Assembly (NCBI GenBank): GCA_963701955.1
Contig: OY969694.1
Span: 1,364,001 to 1,428,000, forward strand
DNA: 64,000 nt
Reading direction: 5' to 3'
Source of the DNA: Bog-473 sp963701955
GTDB lineage: Bacteria > Actinomycetota > Acidimicrobiia > Acidimicrobiales > RAAP-2
Shown: piece after piece, positions 33,561-42,193 of the stretch
How positions within the stretch are numbered: position 1 is the stretch's first letter
How the letters are laid out: each line of letters begins with the position of its first letter
Made by a program: the position numbers and the translations under genes
Notes under the pieces: model-generated
What the model saw: the letters and a program-made list of their open reading frames with translations, nothing else
The model's database searches: none
What the model was told of the DNA's origin: nothing

Positions 33561-34157
33561 ATGACGCTCTTCGACGTGGAGGACGCGATGGTCGAGCCGG
33601 CCGTCCCGGGCGCGGCCCAGGGCGCGGCCCAGAGCGCGGCCCGGGGCGTGGTCCAGCCCGTGGTCGAAGTGCGGATCAGCGCCCGCCGCAAGAAGACGTC
33701 CGAGGCAAGGTGGGTGGGCGACCGCATCGTGGTATCGGTGCCGGCCCATCTCAACAACGACGTCCGTCGGCGGACGGTCGACTGGCTCGTCGGGCGCCTC
33801 CTGGCACGGCACCGCCCGCAGGCTGCCCTGGGAGACGACGGGCTCCTCGGCCGCGCCGTCGCGCTGAGCGACCGCTACCTGATCGGAGCCCGGCCCGCCT
33901 CGGTGCGCTGGGTGACGAACCAGTCGGCCCGGTGGGGATCGTGTTCGCACGCGTCACGTCGGATCAGGATCTCGCACCGGCTCCAGACGGTGCCGGCCTG
34001 GGTGCTCGACTCGGTGCTCATCCACGAGGTGGCCCACCTCACGCACCCGGACCACTCCCGGGCGTTCCACCTGTTGGCGTCGCGCTACCCACGCCACGAC
34101 GAGGCGGCCACGTTCCTGGCCGGCTACGGCCTCGGGTTGGCCAGCACCCGGTCGTAG
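33561..34157 (+). CDS. YgjP-like (DUF45) zinc metallopeptidase
   Basis: A 198-residue protein. The zinc motif VLIHEVAHLTHPDHSRAFH (HExxH with a downstream His) and the upstream WVTNQSARWGSCSHASRRIR are typical of the YgjP/WLM-like metallohydrolases. The N-terminal 35 residues are an Ala/Gln-rich repeat (GAAQGAAQSAARG). Probably a cytoplasmic protease or hydrolase. A metallopeptidase gene beside manB and a Trm112-like gene is a known actinobacterial neighbourhood. Confidence 0.85.
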   Translation: MTLFDVEDAMVEPAVPGAAQGAAQSAARGVVQPVVEVRISARRKKTSEARWVGDRIVVSVPAHLNNDVRRRTVDWLVGRLLARHRPQAALGDDGLLGRAVALSDRYLIGARPASVRWVTNQSARWGSCSHASRRIRISHRLQTVPAWVLDSVLIHEVAHLTHPDHSRAFHLLASRYPRHDEAATFLAGYGLGLASTRS

Positions 34158-34167
34158 CCCGGACCGG

Positions 34168-35229
34168 TCAGGGCGCCTCGGCAGGCGCGCGGTGTGCCGA
34201 CTCGACGGCGGGGACGGGGCCGGGATCGACGCCCTCCCGTCGGGCCAGGTGGAGCGAGACCAGCTCGCCCAACAGCGCCAGGTCGAAGAGACGCGCCAGG
34301 TCGTCCTCCCCGACGGCTTGCACCTCGAGCACGTCGGCCATGACCTCATCGGTGGCCTGACGCACACCGGCGAAGAGGGATGCGGCGGCGGGCGGCTCCC
34401 CGGCGTGACGCAACAACACCAGCGACATCACCTGCCGGGTGACGTCACCGCCTTGCCCCCAACCCGACACCTCGTCGTAGCCGGCCGGCGGTATGGCTCC
34501 AAAGAACGCCGGGGACTTGGCGTTCAGGTTCACGCGCGCCTTCCACCACCGGGCGGCGACCTCACCGACCCCCTCGGCTCCGTAGACCAGCGGGATGGTG
34601 CGGCCGAGCCGCCGCGCCAGCTCGACCGCCGGCCCGTCCGCGGTCAGGAACTGGTCCCGGCGGCGGGCGAGGGTCGCCGCCGCCGCCCCGACCGAGAGCG
34701 TCGGATCCGGCACCAATCCGGCGCCGGCCAACGCCGCGAGCACGGTGAAGGTCTGCCCGGCCAGTGCGCCGAGGGTGCGCGGCCCACGAGCTCCGAGCGG
34801 GTGCCAGGCGAAGCCGGACCGGTCCGCCTGACGGGCCAGCGCCGAGTCCGACCGACCACCGACCGCGATGACGCGTGCCCCGCGTGCCGCCGCCTCCGAT
34901 GCCGCCCTCACGATCTCCTCGGCCTCACCGTCGCACGACAGCGCGAAGAACACGGCACGGTCGTCGACGGCGCGCGGAACCGGCGAATCGTGGATGACGC
35001 AGAACGGCACAGCGAGGTGCGGCGCGCACAGCGCGGCGGCGGCGTGTGCGGCCACGCCGTCGGTCCCCAACCCGGCGGCGGCCACCATGCGCACGTCCCC
35101 CGCCTCGACGCGCCACCCGGCCGCTCCGAGCACACCTCGGGCCGCGTCGAACAGCCCGGGGAGCTCTTCGGGCAGCGCCGACGCGGCCGCCCACAACCCG
35201 AGCGAGTCCGGAGCTCCCGAGGCGCTCAC
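34168..35229 (-). CDS. SIS-domain protein, phosphoglucose/phosphomannose isomerase-like
   Basis: A 353-residue protein with two sugar-isomerase folds. VRMVAAAGLGTDGVAAHAAA corresponds to the first phosphate-binding loop; AVFFALSCDGEAEEIVRAAS is the SIS Ser/Asp loop, and IPLVYGAEGVGEVAARWW and VNLNAKSPAFFGAIPPAGYDE match the C-terminal isomerase region. In actinobacteria such a protein sits next to manB and is thought to interconvert hexose 6-phosphates for GDP-mannose synthesis; activity here is inferred. GTG 35229 overlaps the Trm112-like stop by GTGA. Confidence 0.75.
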   Translation of the reverse strand: MSASGAPDSLGLWAAASALPEELPGLFDAARGVLGAAGWRVEAGDVRMVAAAGLGTDGVAAHAAAALCAPHLAVPFCVIHDSPVPRAVDDRAVFFALSCDGEAEEIVRAASEAAARGARVIAVGGRSDSALARQADRSGFAWHPLGARGPRTLGALAGQTFTVLAALAGAGLVPDPTLSVGAAAATLARRRDQFLTADGPAVELARRLGRTIPLVYGAEGVGEVAARWWKARVNLNAKSPAFFGAIPPAGYDEVSGWGQGGDVTRQVMSLVLLRHAGEPPAAASLFAGVRQATDEVMADVLEVQAVGEDDLARLFDLALLGELVSLHLARREGVDPGPVPAVESAHRAPAEAP

Positions 35230-35507
35230 ACGCCGGCGGGCCCCGGGGCCGATCCCGGATCGGGTCCCGTGGGGGGCCGTCCGGTCGAGGGGGCCCGGTC
35301 CTTCTCCGCCTTGGCCATCAGCCGCTCGTGTTCGGGACCGTCGACGTCGACGGCCTCGTCGGCGAGCAGCACCGGAATGCCGCCACTCACCGAGTAGCGC
35401 TTGTGCAGGCGGGGGTTGTAGAGGATCTCCTCGTCCTCGAACCACACCAGCGCGCCCTTGTCGATGGGACAGGCCAGGACACCGAGCAGAAACGGGTCGA
35501 GGGTCAT
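35226..35507 (-). CDS. Trm112-like small protein
   Basis: A 93-residue protein whose first 55 residues are a Trm112/YcaR-like fold: LGVLACPIDKGALVWFEDEE, YNPRLHKRYSVSGGIPVLLADEA. Only one of the zinc Cys is retained. The C-terminal tail is acidic, then Pro-rich and disordered. Members bind and stabilise other enzymes. ATGA overlap with manB upstream and GTGA overlap with the SIS gene downstream make the three a tight operon. Confidence 0.85.
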   Translation of the reverse strand: MTLDPFLLGVLACPIDKGALVWFEDEEILYNPRLHKRYSVSGGIPVLLADEAVDVDGPEHERLMAKAEKDRAPSTGRPPTGPDPGSAPGPAGV

Positions 35508-36868
35508 GCGGGCCCGCCCGCATGGGTGCGGATCAACTCCTGCACGGCCGCGGTGTGGGCCGTGCACTCGTCGGCCGTCCTGGCCTCGACGTTGAGCCGC
35601 AGCAGGGGCTCGGTGTTGGAGGGCCGGACGTTGTACCACCAGTCGGCGTGCTCCACCGTGAGGCCGTCGAGGAGATCGACGGAGGCCCCCGCGGCGCGCT
35701 CGTGCTCGGCCAGTGCGGCCACCGTGTCCGCCGGGCTGGACACCTCGGTGTTGATCTCGCCGGAGTCGGCGTAGCGGCGGTAGGGCTCGAGCATCTCGGA
35801 GAGCGGCCGCTCACTCTGGCTCAACAGCTCCAGGACGAGCAGCGCGGTGATGATCCCCGAGTCGGCACGGAAGTTGTCCCGGTAGTAGTAGTGGCCCGAG
35901 TGCTCGCCGCCGAAGAGGGCGCCCGTCTCGGCCATCACCTTCTTGATGATGGAGTGGCCCACCCGCGTCCGCACCGCCTTGCCGCCCATCTCCACGATGG
36001 TTTCGGGCACCACGTGCGAGCAGATCAGGTTGTACAGGACGGTCTCGCCCGGGTGCTTGGTCAGCATGGACGCGGCCACGAGCGCGGTGGTGAGCGAACC
36101 CGACACCGGCTCGGCCCTCTCGTCGACGAGGAACACGCGGTCGGCGTCCCCGTCGAAGGCGAGTCCGATGTCGGCATCCTGGTCCAGCACCGCCTGCTTC
36201 AAGGCGACGAGGTTCTCCGGCTGGATCGGGTCCGCCGGGTGGTTCGGGAAGGATCCGTCGAGCTCCGGGTAGAGGATGTCGACCGAGAAGGGCAGGTGCT
36301 CGAACACGATCGGCACGACCAGCCCGCCCATGCCGTTGGCGGTGTCCGCGACCACCTTCAGCGGTCGCAGCGACGCCACGTCGACGAAGGACACCACGTG
36401 CTCGGCCCACGCACCGAGGAGGTCGAGCTCCCGGCGGCCACCGGTCAGCGGCGGGAGAGCCTCGTCCGAGAGCTTCTCGGCATCGTCCCTGATCTCGTCG
36501 AGCCCGGTGTCGCGACCGATGGGCCTCGCCGCGGAGAGGCAGAGCTTGAGGCCGTTGTAGTGCGCCGGGTTGTGCGAGGCGGTGAACATGGCGCCCGGAG
36601 CATCGAGGTGCCCCGAGGCGAAGTACAAGAAGTCCGTCGAGGCCATCCCGAGGTCGGTGACCATGGCGCCCTCGGCCCGCACGCCATCGGAGAATGCGGC
36701 CGAGAGCTCGACGCCCGACGCCCGCATGTCGCGGGCCACGAGGACCTCGGTGGTGCCGGCAAAGCGGGCGAAGGCCCGGCCGATGGCGCGGCACATCCCC
36801 GCGTCGAGCTGGTCGGGCACCGTTCCCCTGATGTCGTAGGCCTTGAAGACCCGGTCCATCTTGCTCAT
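35504..36868 (-). CDS. manB: Phosphomannomutase/phosphoglucomutase
   Basis: A 454-residue alpha-D-phosphohexomutase. All four active-site elements are present: the phospho-serine loop FTASHNPAHYNG (about residue 96), the Mg loop AFDGDADRVF (about 240), the sugar loop GALFGGEHSGHYY (about 318) and the phosphate loop VRPSNTEPLLR (about 414). It converts mannose 6-phosphate to mannose 1-phosphate for GDP-mannose. ATG 36868 is the start. It heads the manB-Trm112-SIS operon. Confidence 0.93.
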   Translation of the reverse strand: MSKMDRVFKAYDIRGTVPDQLDAGMCRAIGRAFARFAGTTEVLVARDMRASGVELSAAFSDGVRAEGAMVTDLGMASTDFLYFASGHLDAPGAMFTASHNPAHYNGLKLCLSAARPIGRDTGLDEIRDDAEKLSDEALPPLTGGRRELDLLGAWAEHVVSFVDVASLRPLKVVADTANGMGGLVVPIVFEHLPFSVDILYPELDGSFPNHPADPIQPENLVALKQAVLDQDADIGLAFDGDADRVFLVDERAEPVSGSLTTALVAASMLTKHPGETVLYNLICSHVVPETIVEMGGKAVRTRVGHSIIKKVMAETGALFGGEHSGHYYYRDNFRADSGIITALLVLELLSQSERPLSEMLEPYRRYADSGEINTEVSSPADTVAALAEHERAAGASVDLLDGLTVEHADWWYNVRPSNTEPLLRLNVEARTADECTAHTAAVQELIRTHAGGPA

Positions 36869-36987
36869 GGCCCAACCATAGGGGGCGGGCCTGGCATCCC
36901 TTGAACTCGCTCACCCAGGCGCGTCGGCCCGGTGACCCCCACGCGTCGCAACAGTGACGCACCGGCGCACGTGCGTGAACCCCGGGA

Positions 36988-37972
36988 TCAGTGCACGACT
37001 CCGCTGCCCGACAGGGCGATGGCCAGGATGGCCCAGAAGTTGAACGACGCGTGGGCGATCATGTTCATTCCCAGGCGGCCCGTCCGGTACGAGACGGCGG
37101 CGAGCACGGCGCCGAAGGTGGCCAGGCCGGCCAACTGCACCCACTCGCCGTGCGCCAGCCCGAAGAGGAGCCCGTCGACGATCACCGCCACGACGACTCC
37201 GGCGGCACGGGCGCGGCCGACGGCCCGGAGCGGCGTGCACAGCCGGACGAGGGCCTTGAGGAGCAGCCCGCGGAAGAACAGCTCCTCCATGAACGGGGCG
37301 AGCAGGACGGTGGCCGCGGCGATGACGACGAATCCGCCGCCGTGCGCGGCGCCCGTCAGACGCTGGGAGGGCCCATTGAAGTTGTGGATGTGCCGCTGGA
37401 AGGGCGCGTACATCAGAGCCACGAGGACCTGCCCGCCGAGGCCGATGGCGATCCCCACCAGGTCGATGGGCCGGAAGCGCAGGCCCAGGTCGCGCACGAA
37501 GTTGCGCGTGCCCTGGGTGCGGCTGGCCAGCCAGGGCGCACCGACGAAGCCGATCCACAGACCGAGGAGGGTGGACACCACGTACCACTCGGGTGGGACG
37601 GACTGCGTGGCGATGGCCTGCATCTGCGCCGCCGTCTTCCCCTCGACTGCGCCCGCCACCAGTCCGAACACCAACGCCGCGAGCTGGCCCACCACGAAAC
37701 CGGCCAGGGCGTAGACCAGCCAGATCCACGCCTGGCGCTTGGCCTGGGGGGGCACCCAGGGCGTATCGAGGAATGGGCCGTCGACCGCCGCCGGTGGCGC
37801 TCGGCCGGCGGCGCCGTGGCGCTGGGCGGCGGCGGCTGGGCGCGGGCACGCCCGGCCGGTGGGCCGGGTGGATCCATTCGGCGGGCACGTAGCCGGGGGG
37901 GACGGAGCCCGGAGGCCGCGGCGGCGGTGGGACCGGGCCGGCCGGTGCGCCAGCGGGCTCGGGGTCGGGCAT
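36988..37972 (-). CDS. CPBP-family intramembrane metalloprotease, N-terminus probably frameshifted
   Basis: The catalytic part has several membrane helices and the CPBP/Abi motifs: APFMEELFFRGLLLKALV (EExxxR), DGLLFGLAHGEWVQLAG (FxxxH) and NMIAHASFNF (H). The family cleaves within membranes or processes prenylated proteins. The longest in-frame N-terminus is implausibly Arg-rich; another frame from ATG 37972 reads MPDPEPAGAPAGPVPPPP and GYVPAEWIHPAHRP, a credible Pro-rich cytoplasmic leader. A one-base shift between about 37780 and 37870 would join them. It is divergent from ftsH. Confidence 0.75.
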
Positions 37973-38094
37973 CGACAAGACGTTACCGGCGCCGGCACGG
38001 CGGCCACCTGCGTCAGAGGGCGACCCGGGGGCCACACAGCCGCCGTCCAGCGGGGCGGTCACCACTCCCCAGGGGCGGCGCGTACCATAAAGGG

Positions 38095-40368
38095 GTGACC
38101 CCGCCGCGAGCCGACAAGCCCCCGAGCCGGCCCAACCCGCCGGCCAACGGCGAGGGAACGCCCCAGCCCAGCGGGCAGGGCGGGCAGAACTGGCGTTGGC
38201 TCTGGGGGGTCCTGGCCATCGGCATCGTGGCGATCCTGCTGGCGGTCGGCACGATCAAGACGACCAACGCCAAGACCATCTCGTACACGAAGTTCATGCA
38301 GGACGTGGCAGCCAAGCAGGTGGCCACCGCCAAGATCTCCAACTCGACCGGTCAGATCACCGGCAACTTCAACTCCAAGAACAACGGCGGCGCCAGTTAC
38401 GTGGTCCAGGGCCCGAGCCCCTCGCTGCCCAACGACGTCTCCGCCATGCGTTCCGACGGCGTCGAGGTCAGCTTCCCGCCCTCGTCCTCGAACATCTTCA
38501 GCGCGCTGCTGCCCTACCTCTTCATCATCGGCCTCGGCGCCGCCTTCATCTACTTCATCGGGCGCCAGACCCGGGGCCAGATGTCGGGCATCATGTCGAT
38601 CGGCCGCTCGAAGGCAAAGACGTTCAGCAGCGACCGGCCCACGACCACCTTCGACGACGTCGCCGGGTACTCGGGGGTGAAGCAGGAGATCAGCGAGGTT
38701 GTCGACTTCCTCAAGACCCCCGGCCGCTTCAAGGAGATCGGCGCGAAGATCCCCAAGGGCGTCCTGCTGGTCGGCCCCCCGGGAACAGGCAAGACCCTGA
38801 TCGCCCGGGCCGTGGCGGGCGAGGCCGGCGTGCCCTTCATGTCGGTGAGCGGCTCGGACTTCATGGAGATGTTCGTGGGCGTCGGGGCCAGCCGGGTGCG
38901 CGACCTGTTCCAGACGGCGCGCAAGCAGGCGCCGGCAATCGTCTTCGTCGACGAGATCGACTCCATCGGCCGTAAGCGTGGCGCTGGCCTCGGGGGCGGT
39001 CACGACGAGCGTGAGCAGACCCTCAACCAGATGCTCTCCGAGATGGACGGGTTCGACCCCGCCGAGGGCGTGGTCATGATCGCGGCGACCAACCGTCCGG
39101 ACATCCTCGACCCCGCCCTCCTGCGCCCGGGCCGCTTCGACCGCCAGATCGTTGTGCCCCTGCCCGACCTCGAGGAGCGCCTCCCGATCCTGCGGGTGCA
39201 CTGCAAGGGCAAGCGCATCGCACCCGACGTCGACCTCGGCGTGGTGGCGCGGGGCACGCCGGGCATGAGCGGCGCCGACCTGGCCAACTTGGTGAACGAG
39301 GCGGCTCTCCACGCGGTGCGCCGGGGCAGCCCCGAGATCGCCATGGCCGACTTCGAGACGGCACGCGATCGGGTGCTCCTGGGCCAGCGCCGCGAGTCCA
39401 TGGTGCTCTCGGAGGCCGAGAAGGAGCGCATCGCCTACCACGAGGGCGGCCACGCCGTGCTGGCCTACGTGCTCGAGCACGCCGACCCGGTGCACAAGGT
39501 GACCATCCTGCCCACGGGCATGGCGCTCGGGGTGACCCACCAGCTGCCCATGGAGGAGCGCCACATCCACCCGCGCCAGTACATCGAGGACTCGCTGTGC
39601 GTGCGGATGGGCGGGCGCTGCGCCGAGCTGTTGGTGTACGGCGACCTGTCGACCGGCGCGGCCAACGACCTGGTGGGCAACACCGAGCTCGCCCGCAAGA
39701 TGGTGCGCGAGTGGGGCATGAGCGACGCCATCGGGCCGATGGCCTGGGGCTCGCAGGGCCAGGTCTTCCTGGGCGAGGACCTCATGCACACGCGTGACTA
39801 CTCCGAGGACACCTCCAAGGTCATCGACGACGAGGTCGAGCGGATCCTTCGCGGCGAGGAGGGGCGCGCCATGGAGGTGCTGAGCAAGCATCGTGGCGGA
39901 CTCAACGCCATCGCCCGGGCCCTGCTCGACAACGAGATCATCGACGGCGCCGAGGTCGCCCGCCTGGTCGACGAGGCCCACGGCTCACCCGTGCACGGCG
40001 AGGGCGTCAAGTCGGTGCCCCACTTCAGTGAGGCCGCCATCAAGGCGCCCGTGACGTCCGTGGCAGCCCCCGCGCCCGGGGTGGTTCCCGCTCCGGGCCG
40101 CCTGGGCGCGACGAGCCGCGCCGGCAACGGGCAGGCCGGCAACGGGCAGGCCGGCAACGGGCAGGCCGGCAACGGGCAGGCCGGCAACGAGCAGGCCGGC
40201 AACGGGCAGGCCGGCAACGACCAGGTGGTGGTCCCGGTGCCGCCCCGTGCCCCCGCCACCCCGGCCCCGTCACCGACGGCGGGATCCTGGCCTCCCCCGC
40301 CGTGGCCCCCGCCACCGGACCCCTCGACGGGATCTCCGGCCAGCGCGCCCGAGAGCCCGGCCCGCTAG
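38095..40368 (+). CDS. ftsH: ATP-dependent zinc metalloprotease FtsH with extended repeat tail
   Basis: A 757-residue membrane AAA+ protease that degrades misfolded and regulatory membrane proteins. GTG 38095 is used. Transmembrane helices lie at about 38-60 and 138-160, with the FtsH extracellular domain between. Then come Walker A (VGPPGTGKT, about 224-232), Walker B (IVFVDEID), the SRH arginines (ATNRPDILDPALLRPGRFD) and the zinc site AYHEGGHAVLAY (about 447-458). The tail beyond residue 645 is not catalytic: it holds seven 5-residue AGNGQ-type repeats and Pro-rich sequence. Confidence 0.95.
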   Translation: MTPPRADKPPSRPNPPANGEGTPQPSGQGGQNWRWLWGVLAIGIVAILLAVGTIKTTNAKTISYTKFMQDVAAKQVATAKISNSTGQITGNFNSKNNGGASYVVQGPSPSLPNDVSAMRSDGVEVSFPPSSSNIFSALLPYLFIIGLGAAFIYFIGRQTRGQMSGIMSIGRSKAKTFSSDRPTTTFDDVAGYSGVKQEISEVVDFLKTPGRFKEIGAKIPKGVLLVGPPGTGKTLIARAVAGEAGVPFMSVSGSDFMEMFVGVGASRVRDLFQTARKQAPAIVFVDEIDSIGRKRGAGLGGGHDEREQTLNQMLSEMDGFDPAEGVVMIAATNRPDILDPALLRPGRFDRQIVVPLPDLEERLPILRVHCKGKRIAPDVDLGVVARGTPGMSGADLANLVNEAALHAVRRGSPEIAMADFETARDRVLLGQRRESMVLSEAEKERIAYHEGGHAVLAYVLEHADPVHKVTILPTGMALGVTHQLPMEERHIHPRQYIEDSLCVRMGGRCAELLVYGDLSTGAANDLVGNTELARKMVREWGMSDAIGPMAWGSQGQVFLGEDLMHTRDYSEDTSKVIDDEVERILRGEEGRAMEVLSKHRGGLNAIARALLDNEIIDGAEVARLVDEAHGSPVHGEGVKSVPHFSEAAIKAPVTSVAAPAPGVVPAPGRLGATSRAGNGQAGNGQAGNGQAGNGQAGNEQAGNGQAGNDQVVVPVPPRAPATPAPSPTAGSWPPPPWPPPPDPSTGSPASAPESPAR
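40120..40224 (+). repeat. Seven tandem 15-bp units encoding AGN(G/E/D)Q
   Basis: Seven in-frame copies of GCCGGCAACGGGCAG, with variants in units 5 and 7 (Gly to Glu or Asp). It sits in the disordered C-terminal tail of FtsH and is a likely length-variable microsatellite. Confidence 0.9.
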
Positions 40369-40379
40369 GTCCTCCCCCC

Positions 40380-40397
40380 GGGATCCGAACCGATCCC
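40380..40397 (+). terminator. Weak hairpin after ftsH
   Basis: GGGATC-CGAACC-GATCCC forms a 6-base stem 11 bases past the ftsH stop, without a T tract. It lies just before the ECF sigma gene. Confidence 0.25.
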
Positions 40398-40421
40398 GCC
40401 GCCCGTGCGTCAGAAGGGGGG

Positions 40422-41000
40422 ATGGTGGAGCACCAGCTGGCCGACTGGCTCGAGGAGGGGTACGTCACCTCGTTCCGCACGGCCTGCCTGATCCTGGGCA
40501 ATCCGGCCGATGCCGAGGAGGCCGTGCAGGAAGCCTTCCTGCGCGCCTGGCGCTTCCGTGACTCGCTCTCGGGCGTGACGAGCCTCCGACCCTGGCTGTC
40601 GCGGGTGGTGGTGAACGCGTGCTACTCGAAACTGCGCACCGAGATCCCCCATCGGGATCGGCGCGCCGGTGACGGACCTCTCGCCCAATTGGCCGCTCCC
40701 GCCCCCGGCCCCGAGACCCACGCCGAGGAGGACGAGGTGGCCGGAACCGTCGTGGCCGCTCTCCAGCGGCTGCCCGTGGCCCTGCGGGTGCCCGTCGTCC
40801 TGCGCTACTACGCCGACCTGAGCGAGCGTGACATCGCTCGGGCCATCGGCCGGCGCCCGGGCACGGTCAAGTCCCGCCTGCACGAGGCCCGGCGGCGCCT
40901 GGCGGCCGACCCCGCCCTGTCCGCCCTGGCCGGGTCGGCGGTGTTGGCTCCCGACGTCCTGACCGGCGAGGCCCCCGAGGCCCGAGGTGCGCGGACGTGA
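40422..41000 (+). CDS. ECF-type RNA polymerase sigma factor
   Basis: A 192-residue sigma-70 family protein. Region 2 is FRTACLILGNPADAEEAVQE and FLRAWRFRDSL; region 4 is LQRLPVALRVPVVLRYYADL and SERDIARAIGRRPGTVKSRL, a clear helix-turn-helix for the -35 element. ATG 40422 is preceded directly by AAGGGGGG. Its stop overlaps the next gene's GTG (GTGA). The partner is a single-pass membrane protein, which fits control of this sigma by an envelope signal. Confidence 0.9.
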   Translation: MVEHQLADWLEEGYVTSFRTACLILGNPADAEEAVQEAFLRAWRFRDSLSGVTSLRPWLSRVVVNACYSKLRTEIPHRDRRAGDGPLAQLAAPAPGPETHAEEDEVAGTVVAALQRLPVALRVPVVLRYYADLSERDIARAIGRRPGTVKSRLHEARRRLAADPALSALAGSAVLAPDVLTGEAPEARGART

Positions 41001-42186
41001 CCGTGATCGACGACGACACAATGTCCACTCTGCTGGCCCGGGCGGGCGAGTCGTTCAGCGTCCCGGCGACGGGCGCGCCCGACGTCATGGCGCGAGCCCT
41101 GGGCGATCCGAGCGCGTCGGACCAGTCGAGCGCGTCTGACCAGGCGGCCGGCGACGGGCAATCGGGTAGAACCCCGAGCCGGGTCGGGCGGGTGGTCCGC
41201 CTGGCCGGACGCCACCGGGTCCTGACGGCCGCCGCCTGCGTGGTCCTGGCCCTGCTGGGGGCGGGCACCGTCGGTGCACTGACGGGCGGGACATCGCGCC
41301 CGAGCGTGACGGCCGGCCCGGTGCGCACCGCGGCCCCGGTCACGACCGTCCCGTCCCCGCAGCGATCCCTCCACGCAGGCACGGCGCCGTCCGCGGGATT
41401 GCCATACGGGTCGGTCAAGCAACCATCCTCCGTGGGTGCGAGCGGCGCTCCGTCGACGACCCCGACCTCCCCGTCGCTCCCGAGTGGCGCCGTCAACCAG
41501 AACGCCAGGATCGAGCAGACGGGCACGCTCGCCGTCTCGGTCGGGCAGGGACGACTGGGAGCGAGCATGGACCGGCTCGAGGTGCTGGCCGGCGCCAACG
41601 GCGGCTTCGTGGCCAGCTCCCAGACGCAGTCGGGCCGCGGTGCGGGTGGGTCACCGTACGGCAGCGTCACTCTCGAGGTCCCGGTCGGGAGCTTTCAGGC
41701 CACGCTCAAGGCGGCCGAAGACGCTGGGCCGGACCCACCAACGTGTCCACCAAGGCAACCGACGTCACCGGTCAGTACGTGGATCTGCAGGCGAGGATCG
41801 CCTCGCTCGAAGCCAGTCGGCAGCAGTACCTGACCATCATGTCCAGGGCGACCACCGTGGGCGACGTGCTGGCGGTGCAGGCGCAGCTCGACAGCATTCA
41901 GTCGCAGATCGAGCAGTTGCAGGGTCAGCTCCAGGTCCTCACCGCCGAGACCTCGTACTCCACCTTGTCGGTGACCATCGACGAGGGCACACCACCGGTA
42001 CCGCCCGGCCCGCTCCCCGAGTCGGGACTGGTACGCGCCTGGCACGACAGCGTCGGCGGCTTCGTGGCAGGGGTCGACGGCGTGGTCCGCGTGGCCGGCC
42101 CGGTGCTCTTCGCCCTCCTGTGCCTCACCGCCGCGCTCGTCGTTGGACGCACACTGTGGCGGCGCTCCCGGCGCCACCTGCTCTGA
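40997..42186 (+). CDS. DUF4349 membrane protein, candidate anti-sigma partner; frameshift near 41727
   Basis: The first frame has a cytoplasmic N-terminus of about 70 residues (MSTLLARAGESFSVPATGAP), a membrane segment (VLTAAACVVLALLGAGTVGAL), a Ser/Thr/Pro-rich linker and the DUF4349 start (TGTLAVSVGQGRLGASMDRL, VTLEVPVGSFQATLKAAED). A second frame continues with TNVSTKATDVTGQYVDLQAR, a coiled coil and a C-terminal membrane helix (VLFALLCLTAALVVGRTLW). One lost base near 41727 rejoins them into about 396 residues. The overlap with the sigma gene suggests that it senses the envelope state and holds or releases the sigma factor; this is inferred. Confidence 0.75.
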
Positions 42187-42193
42187 GGTCGGA

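Noticed and set aside
36991..38094. N-terminal 368-residue extension of FtsH
   Set aside because: The open frame upstream of GTG 38095 is antisense to the CPBP protease gene and has no FtsH homology.
40120..40224. 15-bp tandem repeats as an origin iteron or CRISPR
   Set aside because: They are in frame inside ftsH and encode AGNGQ peptides.
41700..41760. Programmed frameshifting in the DUF4349 gene
   Set aside because: No slippery heptamer or downstream structure is evident, and similar breaks occur in many unrelated genes here.
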